From Pseudomonas mangrovi (GTDB lineage: Bacteria; Pseudomonadota; Gammaproteobacteria; Pseudomonadales; Pseudomonadaceae), in NCBI RefSeq assembly GCF_003052585.1, contig NZ_QASN01000002.1:372001-436000 (forward strand): a DNA stretch of 64,000 nucleotides, in the 5' to 3' direction. The notes beneath the pieces are model-generated. The model had not been told where the DNA came from, searched no databases, and worked only from the letters and a program-made list of their open reading frames with translations. A program made the translations under genes and the position numbers. Positions 29,489 through 38,048 of the stretch are shown piece after piece. Position 1 is the first letter of the stretch, and the number at the start of each line of letters is the position of its first letter.

Positions 29489-31984
29489 ATGGTCACCCGC
29501 TGTGCCTCCTGGCTGCTTCCCGCCCTCCTGCTCCTGGCCAGCCAGCCCTGCCAGGCCGTCGACTTCGACATTCAGTGGATGCGCCTGACCAAGACTGCGC
29601 AGCTCGACGCGCCCGAGGTCCCCGACAGCGCCAGTTCCGGCTCCCTGTTGCTGGCGGTCGAGGACGGCGACCCGCTGCCCCACAAGACGCTGCTCAGCGC
29701 TCACCAGGGCCTGTACTACCTGAATCTCTATCGCGACGCAGACTACCGCGAACGCAGCCACAAGCTCGGCCCGCTGCCCCTGTTCAGCGCTGAGGAATAC
29801 CGCCGTTGCCGCGGCGAATATTCAAGCCCGGACGTCTCCAGCTGGGCTGGCGAATTCAGCGTTGCGCCAGGTCTGCTGCTACTCGGCTACAGCATCTATT
29901 GTCCGGGCGCGGAGCAACCCGGCGCCTGGCAGAACGACCGCTTCGTACTGGTCGACGGCCGCATGCCCGGTACGCCGCTGCTGGCGGTAGGGCGTGCCAC
30001 CCGCATCGACAGCATCGAACTGCAGCCCCTGCAAGCACTGCCCGCCACGACCGACCGCGACTGGTTGGCGCGGCTCAACGCCCCCGATGGCGGACGCCAC
30101 TATTCGCTGCCGAGCCAGCCTACGCACTTCACCCTTGCTCCGGCTGCAGACAGCAGCGCCGCCAGCGAGCAGAGCGCGGATCCCGAACTGCGCGAACTGC
30201 GCCGCCTGCATGCCGAGGCCTTCGCGCGCAAGGGCGATGCGCAGAGCCTTGCGCCACTGCGCGAATTCCTGATCCAGCACGACTACCGGCAGATCGGTGT
30301 GCACGCACGGGACACGCCGCGCCTGCTCAACGACATCGCCTTCTGGCTGGATGCCGCTGACGACCCGCAAGCCGCCAGGCCGCTGCTCGAGGAAGTGCTG
30401 CGACGGGAGCCCGAACGCATCGCCGTGCAGCTCAACCTGGCCGATATCGACTGGAAGCTGCACCTGGCCTACCCCAACCACGCCGCCTCCCTGGCGCGCG
30501 CCCAGGAACGCTACCGGCTCTACTGTGGTCGTCGCCTGGCGCGCGGCCTGGCCGTGCCGGAGCGGGTGCTGCAGCGTCTGGCGCTCGAGCAGGCCAGCGA
30601 AGAAGCCTGTCGACCACATTGGCCGCTGCTCGACGCAGTCGCAGCAGACGACCTTGCCCTCGTCGAGCGCCTGTTGAGCAAAGGCATCCCCGGTCACGTC
30701 GTGGGCGACGATGGGCTCACCGCCCTGTCGCTGGCGTTGCGCACACCGAACTTCCCGATCGCAGAGCGACTGGTCGCCGCCGGCGCGCGGCTCGATGGCC
30801 TGTACGGTTCGCGGACACAGCTCGGTCTGGCCCTGCAGCAGGACCTTGGCGAAGATCCGCAACTGCAGCTGGCGCCACGTTTGCGCTTCCTGGCCGAGGC
30901 CGGCGCACCGCTCGAGGAGCCGGAGCTGAACGACCGGCACCTGCTCCTGCAGTACGCCGGCAACCCGCGTGAGCTGGCGATCTTTGCCGAACTGCTGCGC
31001 CACCCGCAGGATCTCGACCGACGCGACAAGGACGGCGAGAACGCCCTGGCCAGGGCTCTTTCCGCGGGCAACTTCCAGGCAGCGGACATGCTGATCGCCG
31101 CCGGCGCCCAGGTGAACCAGCTGTATGACGGCCGCCTGAACTGCGAAAGCATGGATACCCGCTATAGCCCGCTGCAGTTGCTGGCCCAGTCGCTACACAT
31201 AGGTCACTACGACACCGCCGAATACCGTCGCGCCAGCCTGCAGAGCTTCGCCAGTCTGCTGGCGCTGGGCGCCGATCTCGGACAGGGACAGCGTTGCGGC
31301 CTCAAGGGCGAGAGCATGCTGCTGGCAAGGCTGGTGCTCGTCGGCCGTGCCGACCTGATCGAGCTGCTGGACAACTTCGGCCCGCCGCACAGCCCTCTCG
31401 ATTATCGAATCAGCGAAGGCGCCATCCGCGAACTGCGCCAGACCAGGGGCCAGGAGCCGAGGCAGGAGCAGGTCTGGGCGGCGCTGCTGGCCGCGCTGAA
31501 GCGCGGCGTACCGATCAACCCGCCCAGCGCACCGGGCAGCCGCCCCGCCGACCCGGAGCTGTTCGCGGCACAGCAGACCTGGCTGCCTGCCGAGCGCTAT
31601 GCCGCGCTGCTGCAACAGGGGGCCGATCCCTGGGCGACCAACGCACGCGGCCAAAGCGCACTGCTGAAACTGGTCGAGGAAGGTCGCGAGGAGCATCTGC
31701 AGGCACTGGCGCAAACCCTGCAGGGACGGCCGCAATACGCGAGTCAGTGCGCACGGCCACTGCTGGACATTGCCGACAGCCTGACCCGCAGCGGCCGCAG
31801 CGCTTCACCGGCAATCCAGGCGCTGGTGACGCAGATGCTCGACAGCGACTGCGACCCGCTGCAGGGCACCGAACCAGCCAATCGCAGCGCGCTGGCCGAA
31901 CGCCTGAGCATCGGTCTCAGCCGACTGGACGACACAGACCTGATCGCCCGCCTGGAACAGCGATTGAAAGACCTGCAGCAGTAG
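29489..31984 (+). CDS. Secreted ankyrin-repeat protein
   Basis: This 831-residue protein has an N-terminal signal peptide (about 1-24, ending CQA). A non-repeat domain of about 200 residues is followed by a helical, TPR-like stretch (about 240-340). From about residue 378 there are degenerate ankyrin repeats, for example DGLTALSLALRTPNF and KDGENALARALSAGNF with AADMLIAAGAQVN. It probably acts as a periplasmic protein-binding scaffold; no enzyme motif is seen. The start at 29489 is chosen for the signal peptide. A TATGAT at 29453-29458 may be the -10. Confidence 0.75.
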   Translation: MVTRCASWLLPALLLLASQPCQAVDFDIQWMRLTKTAQLDAPEVPDSASSGSLLLAVEDGDPLPHKTLLSAHQGLYYLNLYRDADYRERSHKLGPLPLFSAEEYRRCRGEYSSPDVSSWAGEFSVAPGLLLLGYSIYCPGAEQPGAWQNDRFVLVDGRMPGTPLLAVGRATRIDSIELQPLQALPATTDRDWLARLNAPDGGRHYSLPSQPTHFTLAPAADSSAASEQSADPELRELRRLHAEAFARKGDAQSLAPLREFLIQHDYRQIGVHARDTPRLLNDIAFWLDAADDPQAARPLLEEVLRREPERIAVQLNLADIDWKLHLAYPNHAASLARAQERYRLYCGRRLARGLAVPERVLQRLALEQASEEACRPHWPLLDAVAADDLALVERLLSKGIPGHVVGDDGLTALSLALRTPNFPIAERLVAAGARLDGLYGSRTQLGLALQQDLGEDPQLQLAPRLRFLAEAGAPLEEPELNDRHLLLQYAGNPRELAIFAELLRHPQDLDRRDKDGENALARALSAGNFQAADMLIAAGAQVNQLYDGRLNCESMDTRYSPLQLLAQSLHIGHYDTAEYRRASLQSFASLLALGADLGQGQRCGLKGESMLLARLVLVGRADLIELLDNFGPPHSPLDYRISEGAIRELRQTRGQEPRQEQVWAALLAALKRGVPINPPSAPGSRPADPELFAAQQTWLPAERYAALLQQGADPWATNARGQSALLKLVEEGREEHLQALAQTLQGRPQYASQCARPLLDIADSLTRSGRSASPAIQALVTQMLDSDCDPLQGTEPANRSALAERLSIGLSRLDDTDLIARLEQRLKDLQQ

Positions 31985-31985
31985 C

Positions 31986-32128
31986 CCTTCTCCCTCCGGG
32001 AGAAGGTGGCGCAGCGCGCCGGATGAGGGATGGCGCGGCCTGCAGGGTGCCCGACGTGACCTGATTCGGCAGCGGCAGCGAGTCGCCTGAAGCGCCCCTC
32101 ACCCGCCTTCGGCACCCTCTTCCGATGG
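31986..32128 (+). repeat. Inverted repeat module, copy 1 (CCTTCTCCC-NNN-GGGAGAAGG type)
   Basis: A 9-bp perfect hairpin (31986-31994 with 31998-32006) starts 2 bp after the ankyrin stop and is followed by GCGCCGGATGAGGG. A related module in inverted sense (CCCTCACCCGCCTTCGGCACC) ends it near 32098-32128. The same two modules occur in the opposite order at 36172-36344. The first hairpin may also help end transcription. Confidence 0.7.
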
Positions 32129-32144
32129 CGGGGGAAAAGCCGCG

Positions 32145-33089
32145 TTACTCGGCGAGAAACTCCAGGGTCGCCGCCAGGGTGCGTTGCGGGTCTTCCTCGT
32201 GGGGCACGTGGCCCAGCTCGTCGAACATCACCAGACGGCTGCCCTCGATGTCCTTGTGGAAGCGCTCGGCATTGATCGGCGCAACCAGGCCGTCGCGGCC
32301 GCCCCAGATGATCAGCGTCGGCGCCTTGATCTCACGGATGCGGGTGGGGTCGACGCCAATCGCCCCCTGCTGGAAACGTGCACGCAGCGCGGCGCGGTTG
32401 CCTTCGCGGCGGGCCAGGTCGTAGTAACGATCGATCAGCGCTTCACTCGGCTTGCTCGGGTCGCCATAGACGTTGCGTACGCTCGATTCGACCAGCGAGC
32501 GTGGCAGGATGCGCGCCATGATCGGTTCGAGACCCGGCGTACTGGCCAGACGGAAGCCCAGCGGCACCGAGGTGGATTCGCGCGGGTAGCCGGACGCATC
32601 GACCAGCACCAGGCGCTCGACGCGCTCGGGGTGGTCGACGGTGAACTGCCAGGCCAGCTGGCCGCCGAAGCTGTTGCCGGCAATGCTTGCCCGCGGCACC
32701 TCGAGACGATCCAGCACCTTGGCCAGGAAGGCGCTGTAGTGCGCCAGTCGATAATCGCCATCCGGGAACGGTCCGGTCAGCCCGAAGCCCGGCAGGTCGA
32801 GGCTGATCACCCGGTAGCGATCCTGCAGCCCGGCAACCCAGTCTTCCCAGGTGTGCAGGCTCGCCGACGTACCGTGCAGCAGCACCAGCACCTCGCCGTC
32901 GCGCAAACCCTGGTCGCGCACATGCACCTGCATGCCCTCGACCTCGATGAACTGCGAAGGCTCCGGTGCCCACTTCGCCTTGAGTTCTTCCACTGGTACA
33001 TCCGGCGCCCAGGTGAGCGCCACGAAGGTGGCAAACAGGACTCCGAGCAGGAGCAGCAGATAACCGAGCAGCTTGGCGAAGGTTTTCAT
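32145..33089 (-). CDS. Membrane-anchored alpha/beta hydrolase
   Basis: This 314-residue protein has an uncleaved N-terminal anchor (about 5-25, LLGYLLLLLGVLFATFVAL) and an alpha/beta-hydrolase fold. The oxyanion strand is LVLLHGTSASLHTWEDW, the nucleophile elbow is GNSFGG, the acid is likely in IIWGGRDGLV, and the histidine lies in ELGHVPHEEDP. Esterase or epoxide/haloalkane-type chemistry is possible; the substrate is unknown. Another hydrolase gene lies 238 bp upstream in the same direction. Confidence 0.8.
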   Translation of the reverse strand: MKTFAKLLGYLLLLLGVLFATFVALTWAPDVPVEELKAKWAPEPSQFIEVEGMQVHVRDQGLRDGEVLVLLHGTSASLHTWEDWVAGLQDRYRVISLDLPGFGLTGPFPDGDYRLAHYSAFLAKVLDRLEVPRASIAGNSFGGQLAWQFTVDHPERVERLVLVDASGYPRESTSVPLGFRLASTPGLEPIMARILPRSLVESSVRNVYGDPSKPSEALIDRYYDLARREGNRAALRARFQQGAIGVDPTRIREIKAPTLIIWGGRDGLVAPINAERFHKDIEGSRLVMFDELGHVPHEEDPQRTLAATLEFLAE

Positions 33090-33327
33090 CGCAGGGACAA
33101 GTTCCACAACAGCAGGATGGACGGCCACTCTAGGGGATGGGCGAAACGCCAGCAGTCACCCATTCGGGTGAATCGGCACGCATTCACGAAAGCCTGGACG
33201 CCACACACTGCCGACCGACGTCCGGCGTGCAGCTGCCTATTCTCCGTGCAGCGCGAGGATGGACAGACCTTCGCGCCTGCGCCCTGGCAGGCAGACCAGG
33301 GCTGCGTCCCGACATGCGTCGTCGTCA

Positions 33328-34221
33328 TCAGAGCCCCGCGTCAGCCAGACGCTGCGCATGCTCGGTGAACAGGCCGACCGGATCGGTGCCCGGCGGCACC
33401 TTGCCGCGACTCTGATTGACGATATCGAAGTGATCCAGCGGGTAGTCGGAACGGATCACCTTGCCCAGGTGCGAGCTGAAGCGACCGACCAGACCATCGT
33501 TCTGCGCGCGTTCGCGGACGAAGTGCTGTGCATAGACCCGGCAGCTGTAGGAAGTCCAGTCGAAACGGTTGCCGCCTTTATCGGTGATGCCGGCCTGCAG
33601 CGTGCCGGACCAGGAGTAGTAGCGCACGCCATTGACCTCCTCCGCACCTTCGCCGCCCCACTGTTCGGGCAGGCCCTGGGGATGACGCAGATTGAAGGCG
33701 GCCACCCCTTCGCTGCTCAGTGAATCCTGCGAGGCGCGTGGATCGATCGGTAGGCGCGGGCCGCGATAACCCACCTCGAACCAGGACCAGAGCAGCCCCA
33801 GCCAGCGCATGAACAACGTCAGCAGCCGCTCGGCAAAACTCCCGCGCGGCCTGCTGCGCTGCAGATGGTCGGCCAGCTCCGAACCCTGATTGGGGCCCGC
33901 CACCGAGGTCACCGACGCGACCCAGTCGGGCCGCAGCGATGCAGCGTAACGTGCGGTCAGGGCGCCGTGACTATGGCCGATCAGATTGACCTTCTGCGCG
34001 CCGGTCTCGCGCAGGATCTGTTCGATCCGCGCCAGCAGCTGTTCGCCACGCACTTCGGTCGAATTGATTGGCGACACCAGTACCGGAAAGACCCGCGCGC
34101 CACCGCGGCGCAGGGCTTCGACGATGCCGTACCAGTAGTGAAAGCCGAGCAGACTGATGAAACCGAGCAGGCCTGGAACCAGGACCAGGGGATAGCGGGG
34201 ACTGGCTTTTTCCGCACTCAC
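33328..34221 (-). CDS. Triacylglycerol lipase-like hydrolase
   Basis: This 297-residue protein resembles Pseudomonas family I lipases: YPLVLVPGLLGF at the start, nucleophile elbow GHSHGA (about 101-106), VTSVAGPNQGSELAD after it, and a histidine in YPLDHFDIVNQ near the C-terminus. The usual secretion signal is absent and only one cysteine is seen (in SYSCRVY), so the disulfide of secreted lipases is missing. No lipase foldase gene lies nearby. The GTG at 34221 has GAGGAG about 7 bp upstream. It may be cytoplasmic or peripheral. Confidence 0.75.
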   Translation of the reverse strand: MSAEKASPRYPLVLVPGLLGFISLLGFHYWYGIVEALRRGGARVFPVLVSPINSTEVRGEQLLARIEQILRETGAQKVNLIGHSHGALTARYAASLRPDWVASVTSVAGPNQGSELADHLQRSRPRGSFAERLLTLFMRWLGLLWSWFEVGYRGPRLPIDPRASQDSLSSEGVAAFNLRHPQGLPEQWGGEGAEEVNGVRYYSWSGTLQAGITDKGGNRFDWTSYSCRVYAQHFVRERAQNDGLVGRFSSHLGKVIRSDYPLDHFDIVNQSRGKVPPGTDPVGLFTEHAQRLADAGL

Positions 34222-34263
34222 GCGATGGCTCCTCGAGGAAGAGCCGATGGCTCCGGAAGGGCT

Positions 34264-34350
34264 CTAGAGTACGAGCTTGAAAATGGAAAGCACAGCTGCA
34301 AGTCCGAGCAGAAACACCAGGCTAGGGGTGCCACCCAGCATCTTCGGCAT
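34264..34350 (-). CDS. 28-residue single-helix membrane peptide (a)
   Basis: This short reading frame encodes MPKMLGGTPSLVFLLGLAAV followed by a basic-hydrophobic tail, one membrane helix. A GAGGA site lies 7 bp before the ATG. It sits 42 bp before the lipase-like gene in the same direction. No family recognised. A second peptide of exactly the same length lies upstream. Confidence 0.45.
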   Translation of the reverse strand: MPKMLGGTPSLVFLLGLAAVLSIFKLVL

Positions 34351-34442
34351 GACCGATTCCTCATCGTCAGAAGGTGGGCATGGGACGCTGACTCCATGGT
34401 CAGGTTCCACCACTGGGCGACGAGCGCTGGCGAATGTGACTC

Positions 34443-34479
34443 AAAAAACCTCCCGACGCCCCGTCCTCACGGGGCGTCG
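34443..34479 (-). terminator. Rho-independent terminator (leftward)
   Basis: An 11-bp perfect stem, CGACGCCCCGT (34454-34464) with ACGGGGCGTCG (34469-34479), is followed on the minus strand by GGGAGG and six T. It ends the transcript of the 34488-34574 peptide gene. Confidence 0.85.
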
Positions 34480-34487
34480 ACCGCTGG

Positions 34488-34574
34488 TCAGAAGATCAGG
34501 GCAAACAGGCCTATGACCACGACCAGGCCAATAAGGAAGATGATGCCTACGGTACCGGTGAGAAATTTCAACAT
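34488..34574 (-). CDS. 28-residue single-helix membrane peptide (b)
   Basis: This short frame encodes a peptide starting MLKFLTGTVGIIFLIGLVV, almost entirely hydrophobic, one membrane helix. AGGAG lies about 8 bp before the ATG, and a strong terminator begins 9 bp after the stop, which supports a real short gene. Similar tiny membrane proteins are annotated in other pseudomonads, but I cannot name a family. Confidence 0.6.
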   Translation of the reverse strand: MLKFLTGTVGIIFLIGLVVVIGLFALIF

Positions 34575-34594
34575 GGGTGTTTCTCCTGTTCGGA

Positions 34595-34987
34595 TCAGGC
34601 GACGCGTAACGCGTCGATGAGCTCGGCCTTACGCATGCGCGAGCGGCCGGTGATGCCTTGACGGGCTGCGCGCTGCATTAGCTCGTCCTTGGTCAGCCTG
34701 TCCAGGCTACCGCTCGAACGAGCCGGCGCCTGGTTGGGCGAGTGGCCCTTCCGGGTCGCTACCGCGCGACGCGCAGAGTCCTTGCGCGCGGCCGATTTGG
34801 CTGCAGGACTCTTGCGCTGCCCGGACCCGCCCTTCTTCTCGCCACCACCACTCTGCTTGTTGACGGTGGCCCAGGCACGCGCTTCGGCTTCGGCCTCGGG
34901 AATACCCTTGGCCGCATAGCTCTGCTCGATGTGCTCGGCCTTGCGCTTCTGCGTTTCGGTGTATTTGTCTTTCTCGCCACGTGACAT
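34595..34987 (-). CDS. Rho N-terminal-like / SAP-like domain protein
   Basis: This 130-residue, very basic protein starts MSRGEKDKYTETQKRKAEHI. It has a conserved AEARAWATVNKQSGGG segment, a Lys/Arg/Ser-rich linker, and a C-terminal helical domain (LTKDELMQRAARQGITGRSR) of the Rho-N/SAP type that binds nucleic acid. Homologues are often labelled plasmid stabilization protein without evidence. Good GGAGG ribosome site. Confidence 0.7.
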   Translation of the reverse strand: MSRGEKDKYTETQKRKAEHIEQSYAAKGIPEAEAEARAWATVNKQSGGGEKKGGSGQRKSPAAKSAARKDSARRAVATRKGHSPNQAPARSSGSLDRLTKDELMQRAARQGITGRSRMRKAELIDALRVA

Positions 34988-35070
34988 GGGAGCCCCTCCT
35001 GCATTTCAAGTGCACTCAGGGGGTGTGACGCAGGGGCCAGGCAATGGTTCGCCGCGGCCGGCTGGGCGGC

Positions 35071-36120
35071 TCACATGGCGATGGGGCGCGCGGCAAGTGT
35101 TCCTGCCACGGCGCTGACCCGCAGCCGCGTCGCCTGTGGCTGCGCCAGAAGCGCCTCGGCCAGTACCGGCTCCAGCTCGCGACGCAGACGCCGGACCAGG
35201 TCGCGGGCACCGAAGCGCGGGTCCTGTCCGCTACACAGCAGGTGCTGTGCGGACGCATCCAGCTCTACCTGAATGCCACGACGACCCAGACGCTGGTTGA
35301 GCTTGCCCAGCTCGATCTGCAGCAATGCGCCGAGATGCTCGCCATCGATGCGCTCGAAGGTCAGCACGCGGTCGATGCGGTTGATGAATTCCGCATCGAA
35401 CTGCCGATGCAGCGCCTGCTCGACCACTTCCGCCTCGCCACGCGGACGCAGGCCAAGCAGCCGTCGCCAGCCGCGGGCGAAGCGCGCGCGATGGTCCCAG
35501 GCTTCGCGGGCGCCGAGGTTGCTGGTCATGAAGATCAGGCAGTTGCGAAAGTCCAGGGTGCGGCTGCCGGCCGTCAGCGTCAGGCGGCCGCTGTCGAGCA
35601 CGTTGAGCAGGCTGCGCAACACCTCGCTGCTGGCCTTCTCCAACTCGTCGAAAAGAACGATGCCGGGGCGGCTGAAACTGCCGGCGATGGCTTCGGCGTC
35701 GAACAGCGTGGTGCCCTCCTTGCTGCCGACATAGCCTGGCGGCGCGCCGGTCAGTGCCGCGGCGTAATGCTCCTGGGACAGGGTGTTCATGTCGATGCGG
35801 CAGAAAGCGTCCGGCTTGCCGTGGATGGCCTCGGCGATCAGCCGCACGATCTCGGTCTTGCCGACCCCGGTCGGGCCGAGGAACAGGGTAACCGACAGCG
35901 GCCGTGCCGGATCACCCAGATCGGCCTTGAGCGACTTGAGCATTGAGTCCATCTGCGCCAGCACGGCCTCCTGGCCGACGATGCGCGAGCGCAGCAACGC
36001 CATGACCTGCGCCGGCTCGAAGACAAAGCGCGACTGCAGGCGTCCCGGAGTGGGCGCGGCCTGGGCGGCTTCGGCCAGACGTTCGCGATTGTGTTCGAGC
36101 AGATCGTTGACGAACGGCAT
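35071..36120 (-). CDS. ClpA/ClpB-like single AAA+ ATPase
   Basis: This 349-residue protein corresponds to the second AAA+ module of ClpA/ClpB chaperones standing alone. Walker A is GPTGVGKTE (about 93-101), the pore loop region is GAPPGYVGSKEG, Walker B is GIVLFDELEKAS, sensor 1 is MTSN, and a Clp D2-small domain follows with a DPRFGARDL sensor-2-like motif. There is no N-domain, no first AAA module and no visible ClpP-docking tripeptide. The substrate is unknown. It is downstream of amiE, separated by 258 bp of repeat DNA, so co-transcription is uncertain. Confidence 0.82.
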   Translation of the reverse strand: MPFVNDLLEHNRERLAEAAQAAPTPGRLQSRFVFEPAQVMALLRSRIVGQEAVLAQMDSMLKSLKADLGDPARPLSVTLFLGPTGVGKTEIVRLIAEAIHGKPDAFCRIDMNTLSQEHYAAALTGAPPGYVGSKEGTTLFDAEAIAGSFSRPGIVLFDELEKASSEVLRSLLNVLDSGRLTLTAGSRTLDFRNCLIFMTSNLGAREAWDHRARFARGWRRLLGLRPRGEAEVVEQALHRQFDAEFINRIDRVLTFERIDGEHLGALLQIELGKLNQRLGRRGIQVELDASAQHLLCSGQDPRFGARDLVRRLRRELEPVLAEALLAQPQATRLRVSAVAGTLAARPIAM

Positions 36121-36171
36121 CGGGAGCTCCTGGTTAGTGGTTAGAGGAAGCAGCGAGTCGCCCGTACCCTC

Positions 36172-36344
36172 CCTCACCCGCCTTCGGCACCCGCTCCTGG
36201 CGGGAAAAGGAAAAGTCATGCTGCCGCGCTGCACCGAGAGCCCCTCCCGGCATTGGCGAGCTGCGCCGTACAGCCGTCCTTCTCCCGCCGGGAGAAGGTG
36301 GCGCGCAGCGCCGGATGAGGGAGGATTCGGCCTGCAGGGTGCCT
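36172..36344 (+). repeat. Inverted repeat module, copy 2
   Basis: This copy carries CCCTCACCCGCCTTCGGCACC near its left end and the perfect hairpin CCTTCTCCC-GCC-GGGAGAAGG at 36278-36298, followed by GTGGCGCGCAGCGCCGGATGAGGG. The modules occur in the reverse order relative to 31986-32128. The 258-bp gap between amiE and the ATPase gene holds nothing else. Confidence 0.7.
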
Positions 36345-36378
36345 GACCGCCGGTCCCCTTCCGGGCCGCGCCGCACCG

Positions 36379-37422
36379 CTATCCGCCTGCGCTTCTTTCC
36401 CGACCGGGATGCGGCAGCTCGCCCACCGGGCAGTCGGCCACACCGATGGTGCTGCGGGTCAGCTTCTCGACATCCTCCCGGGCCTTCTGCGCGTCCATCA
36501 CCCAGGTGCGGTAGAACTCGAACGGGCAGTCGGCAACGCCCTTGTCGCCGTCGCCGGAGTTGTAGACGCCGGTGTAGCCGCGGTGCAGCAGCTTGAACAG
36601 GTGGTTCTGCGACTGGTCGTTGGCGCGCGCGTCGCGGATCTGCGAGATCGACAGCTGGGCGTACTGGATGCCCATCTCCTCCTCGCCGCACTCGCCCAGG
36701 GTGCGGCCATCGAAGCCGATGATCGCGGAGTGGCCGAAGTAGCTGTAGACGCCATCGAAGCCCGCGGCATTGGCCACCGCCACGTAGCAGTTGTTGGCCC
36801 AGGCCATGGTCTTGGACATCAGCACCTGCTGCTCCTTGGCCGGGTACATGTAGCCCTGGCAGCGTACGATCAGCTCGGCACCCTTCATCGCGCAGTCGCG
36901 CCAGATCTCCGGGTAGTTGCCGTCGTCGCAGATGATCAGGCTGATCTTCATGCCCTTGGGGCCTTCGGAGACGTAGGTACGGTCGCCCGGATACCAGCCC
37001 TCGATCGGGCACCAGGGAATGCACTTGCGGTACTTCTGGCGGATCTCGCCCTGATCGTCGATCAGCACCAGGGTGTTGTAGGGCGCCTTGTCCGGGTCCT
37101 CGTTGCGCTCACCGGTGAGCGAGAAGATGCCCCAGGTCCTGGCCTCGCGGCAGGCGGCGGAGAAGATCGCGGTCTCCTCGCCGGGGATGGTGGCGGCGGT
37201 GGCCATCATCTCGTCCTTGTCGTACATGATCCCCATGGTGCTGTACTCGGGGAACACCACCAGGTCCATGCCCGGCAGGCCGAGCTTCATGCCCTTGATC
37301 ATCTCGGCGATCTTGCGCGCGTTGTCGAGCACCTCGGCGCGGGTGTGCAGGCGCGGCATCTTGTAGTTGACGACGGCAACGCCGACGGTATCGGGACTGC
37401 TGGAAATGTCACCGTGACGCAT
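36379..37422 (-). CDS. amiE: Aliphatic amidase AmiE
   Basis: This 347-residue nitrilase-superfamily enzyme hydrolyses short aliphatic amides to the acid and ammonia. It is very close to P. aeruginosa AmiE from the first residues ([20 protein letters not shown]). The catalytic triad is intact: Glu59 (VVFPEYS), Lys133 (QKYRKCIPW) and Cys165 (LIICDDGNY). The start at 37422 matches AmiE; the longer frame from 37446 is unlikely. No amiC, amiR or amiS is adjacent, unlike in P. aeruginosa, so control must be different. It lies downstream of fmdA and fmdB. Confidence 0.93.
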   Translation of the reverse strand: MRHGDISSSPDTVGVAVVNYKMPRLHTRAEVLDNARKIAEMIKGMKLGLPGMDLVVFPEYSTMGIMYDKDEMMATAATIPGEETAIFSAACREARTWGIFSLTGERNEDPDKAPYNTLVLIDDQGEIRQKYRKCIPWCPIEGWYPGDRTYVSEGPKGMKISLIICDDGNYPEIWRDCAMKGAELIVRCQGYMYPAKEQQVLMSKTMAWANNCYVAVANAAGFDGVYSYFGHSAIIGFDGRTLGECGEEEMGIQYAQLSISQIRDARANDQSQNHLFKLLHRGYTGVYNSGDGDKGVADCPFEFYRTWVMDAQKAREDVEKLTRSTIGVADCPVGELPHPGRERSAGG

Positions 37423-37453
37423 GGTCTTTACCTCTATGTCTGTCATGGCGAGC

Positions 37454-37484
37454 GGTGGACAAGAAAAGCGTTGTCCACCCTACG
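37454..37484 (+). repeat. GGTGGACAA palindrome between amiE and fmdB
   Basis: GGTGGACAA (37454-37462) and TTGTCCACC (37471-37479) form a perfect 9-bp stem followed by CTACG. It is a family member lying just upstream of amiE. Confidence 0.8.
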
Positions 37485-37543
37485 GAGCTAGGCGTGGGTG
37501 TCTGGGCTGGAAGCTCGGGTCTATGGCCTGCGGTTCACGACCG

Positions 37544-37891
37544 TCAATGACTGATCATCCACGGCCGGTTCGACGGGCTGGCCTTGAGTGCATGGGGGTT
37601 GGCCTTGGTCGGCGCCAGCGGCTTGCTCGGACCGCAGCAGCTGCAGCCGGCCGGATGGCGCTTGCTGGCGGCGTACTCGGCGACCGTCTTCGGTGCATGG
37701 CTGGCACGCTCGTTGGTTTCATGCGCGGTGCGGGTGCTGCCGGCCATGGTCGCCAGCCCCGGCGCGGTGCGAATTACCCGCGGGCTGGGCGTGCCGCAGG
37801 ACGGGCAGTCGCACGGCTCGCCGCGCAGGCTCATCGAGCGCAGTGCAGTGAAGTCGCCGCAGGCGTCGCAGTCGTATTCATAGATGGGCAT
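37544..37891 (-). CDS. fmdB: FmdB-type zinc-ribbon protein
   Basis: This 115-residue protein has an N-terminal FmdB zinc ribbon: MPIYEYDCDACGDF with CxxC, then CDCPSCGTPSPRVI. The C-terminal part has a further cysteine cluster (GCSCCGPS). FmdB was first described as a putative regulator of the formamidase gene in Methylophilus. It follows fmdA by 157 bp in the same direction, so a role with the formamidase is likely but unproven. Confidence 0.88.
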   Translation of the reverse strand: MPIYEYDCDACGDFTALRSMSLRGEPCDCPSCGTPSPRVIRTAPGLATMAGSTRTAHETNERASHAPKTVAEYAASKRHPAGCSCCGPSKPLAPTKANPHALKASPSNRPWMISH

Positions 37892-38048
37892 GTGCTATTC
37901 CTCGGTGGCGTGGCGCCGGGCGATCATCGGCAGCGGACTTCGCCCGGCCCGCCCCATGTCCTGGCTACGGAGCCGACGGCGGCACCTGCGTTGGGCTTCG
38001 CTTCGCTCAGCCCAACCTAGGCCCGCCGCCAGGCCCGTCATCTGCGCG

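Noticed and set aside
29489..31984. Ankyrin protein as a host-directed type IV effector
   Set aside because: It has a cleavable signal peptide and no type IV secretion context; a periplasmic role is more likely.
37422..37446. Longer amiE start adding MTDIEVKT
   Set aside because: AmiE proteins begin MRHGD, and the ribosome site AGAGG lies just before 37422.
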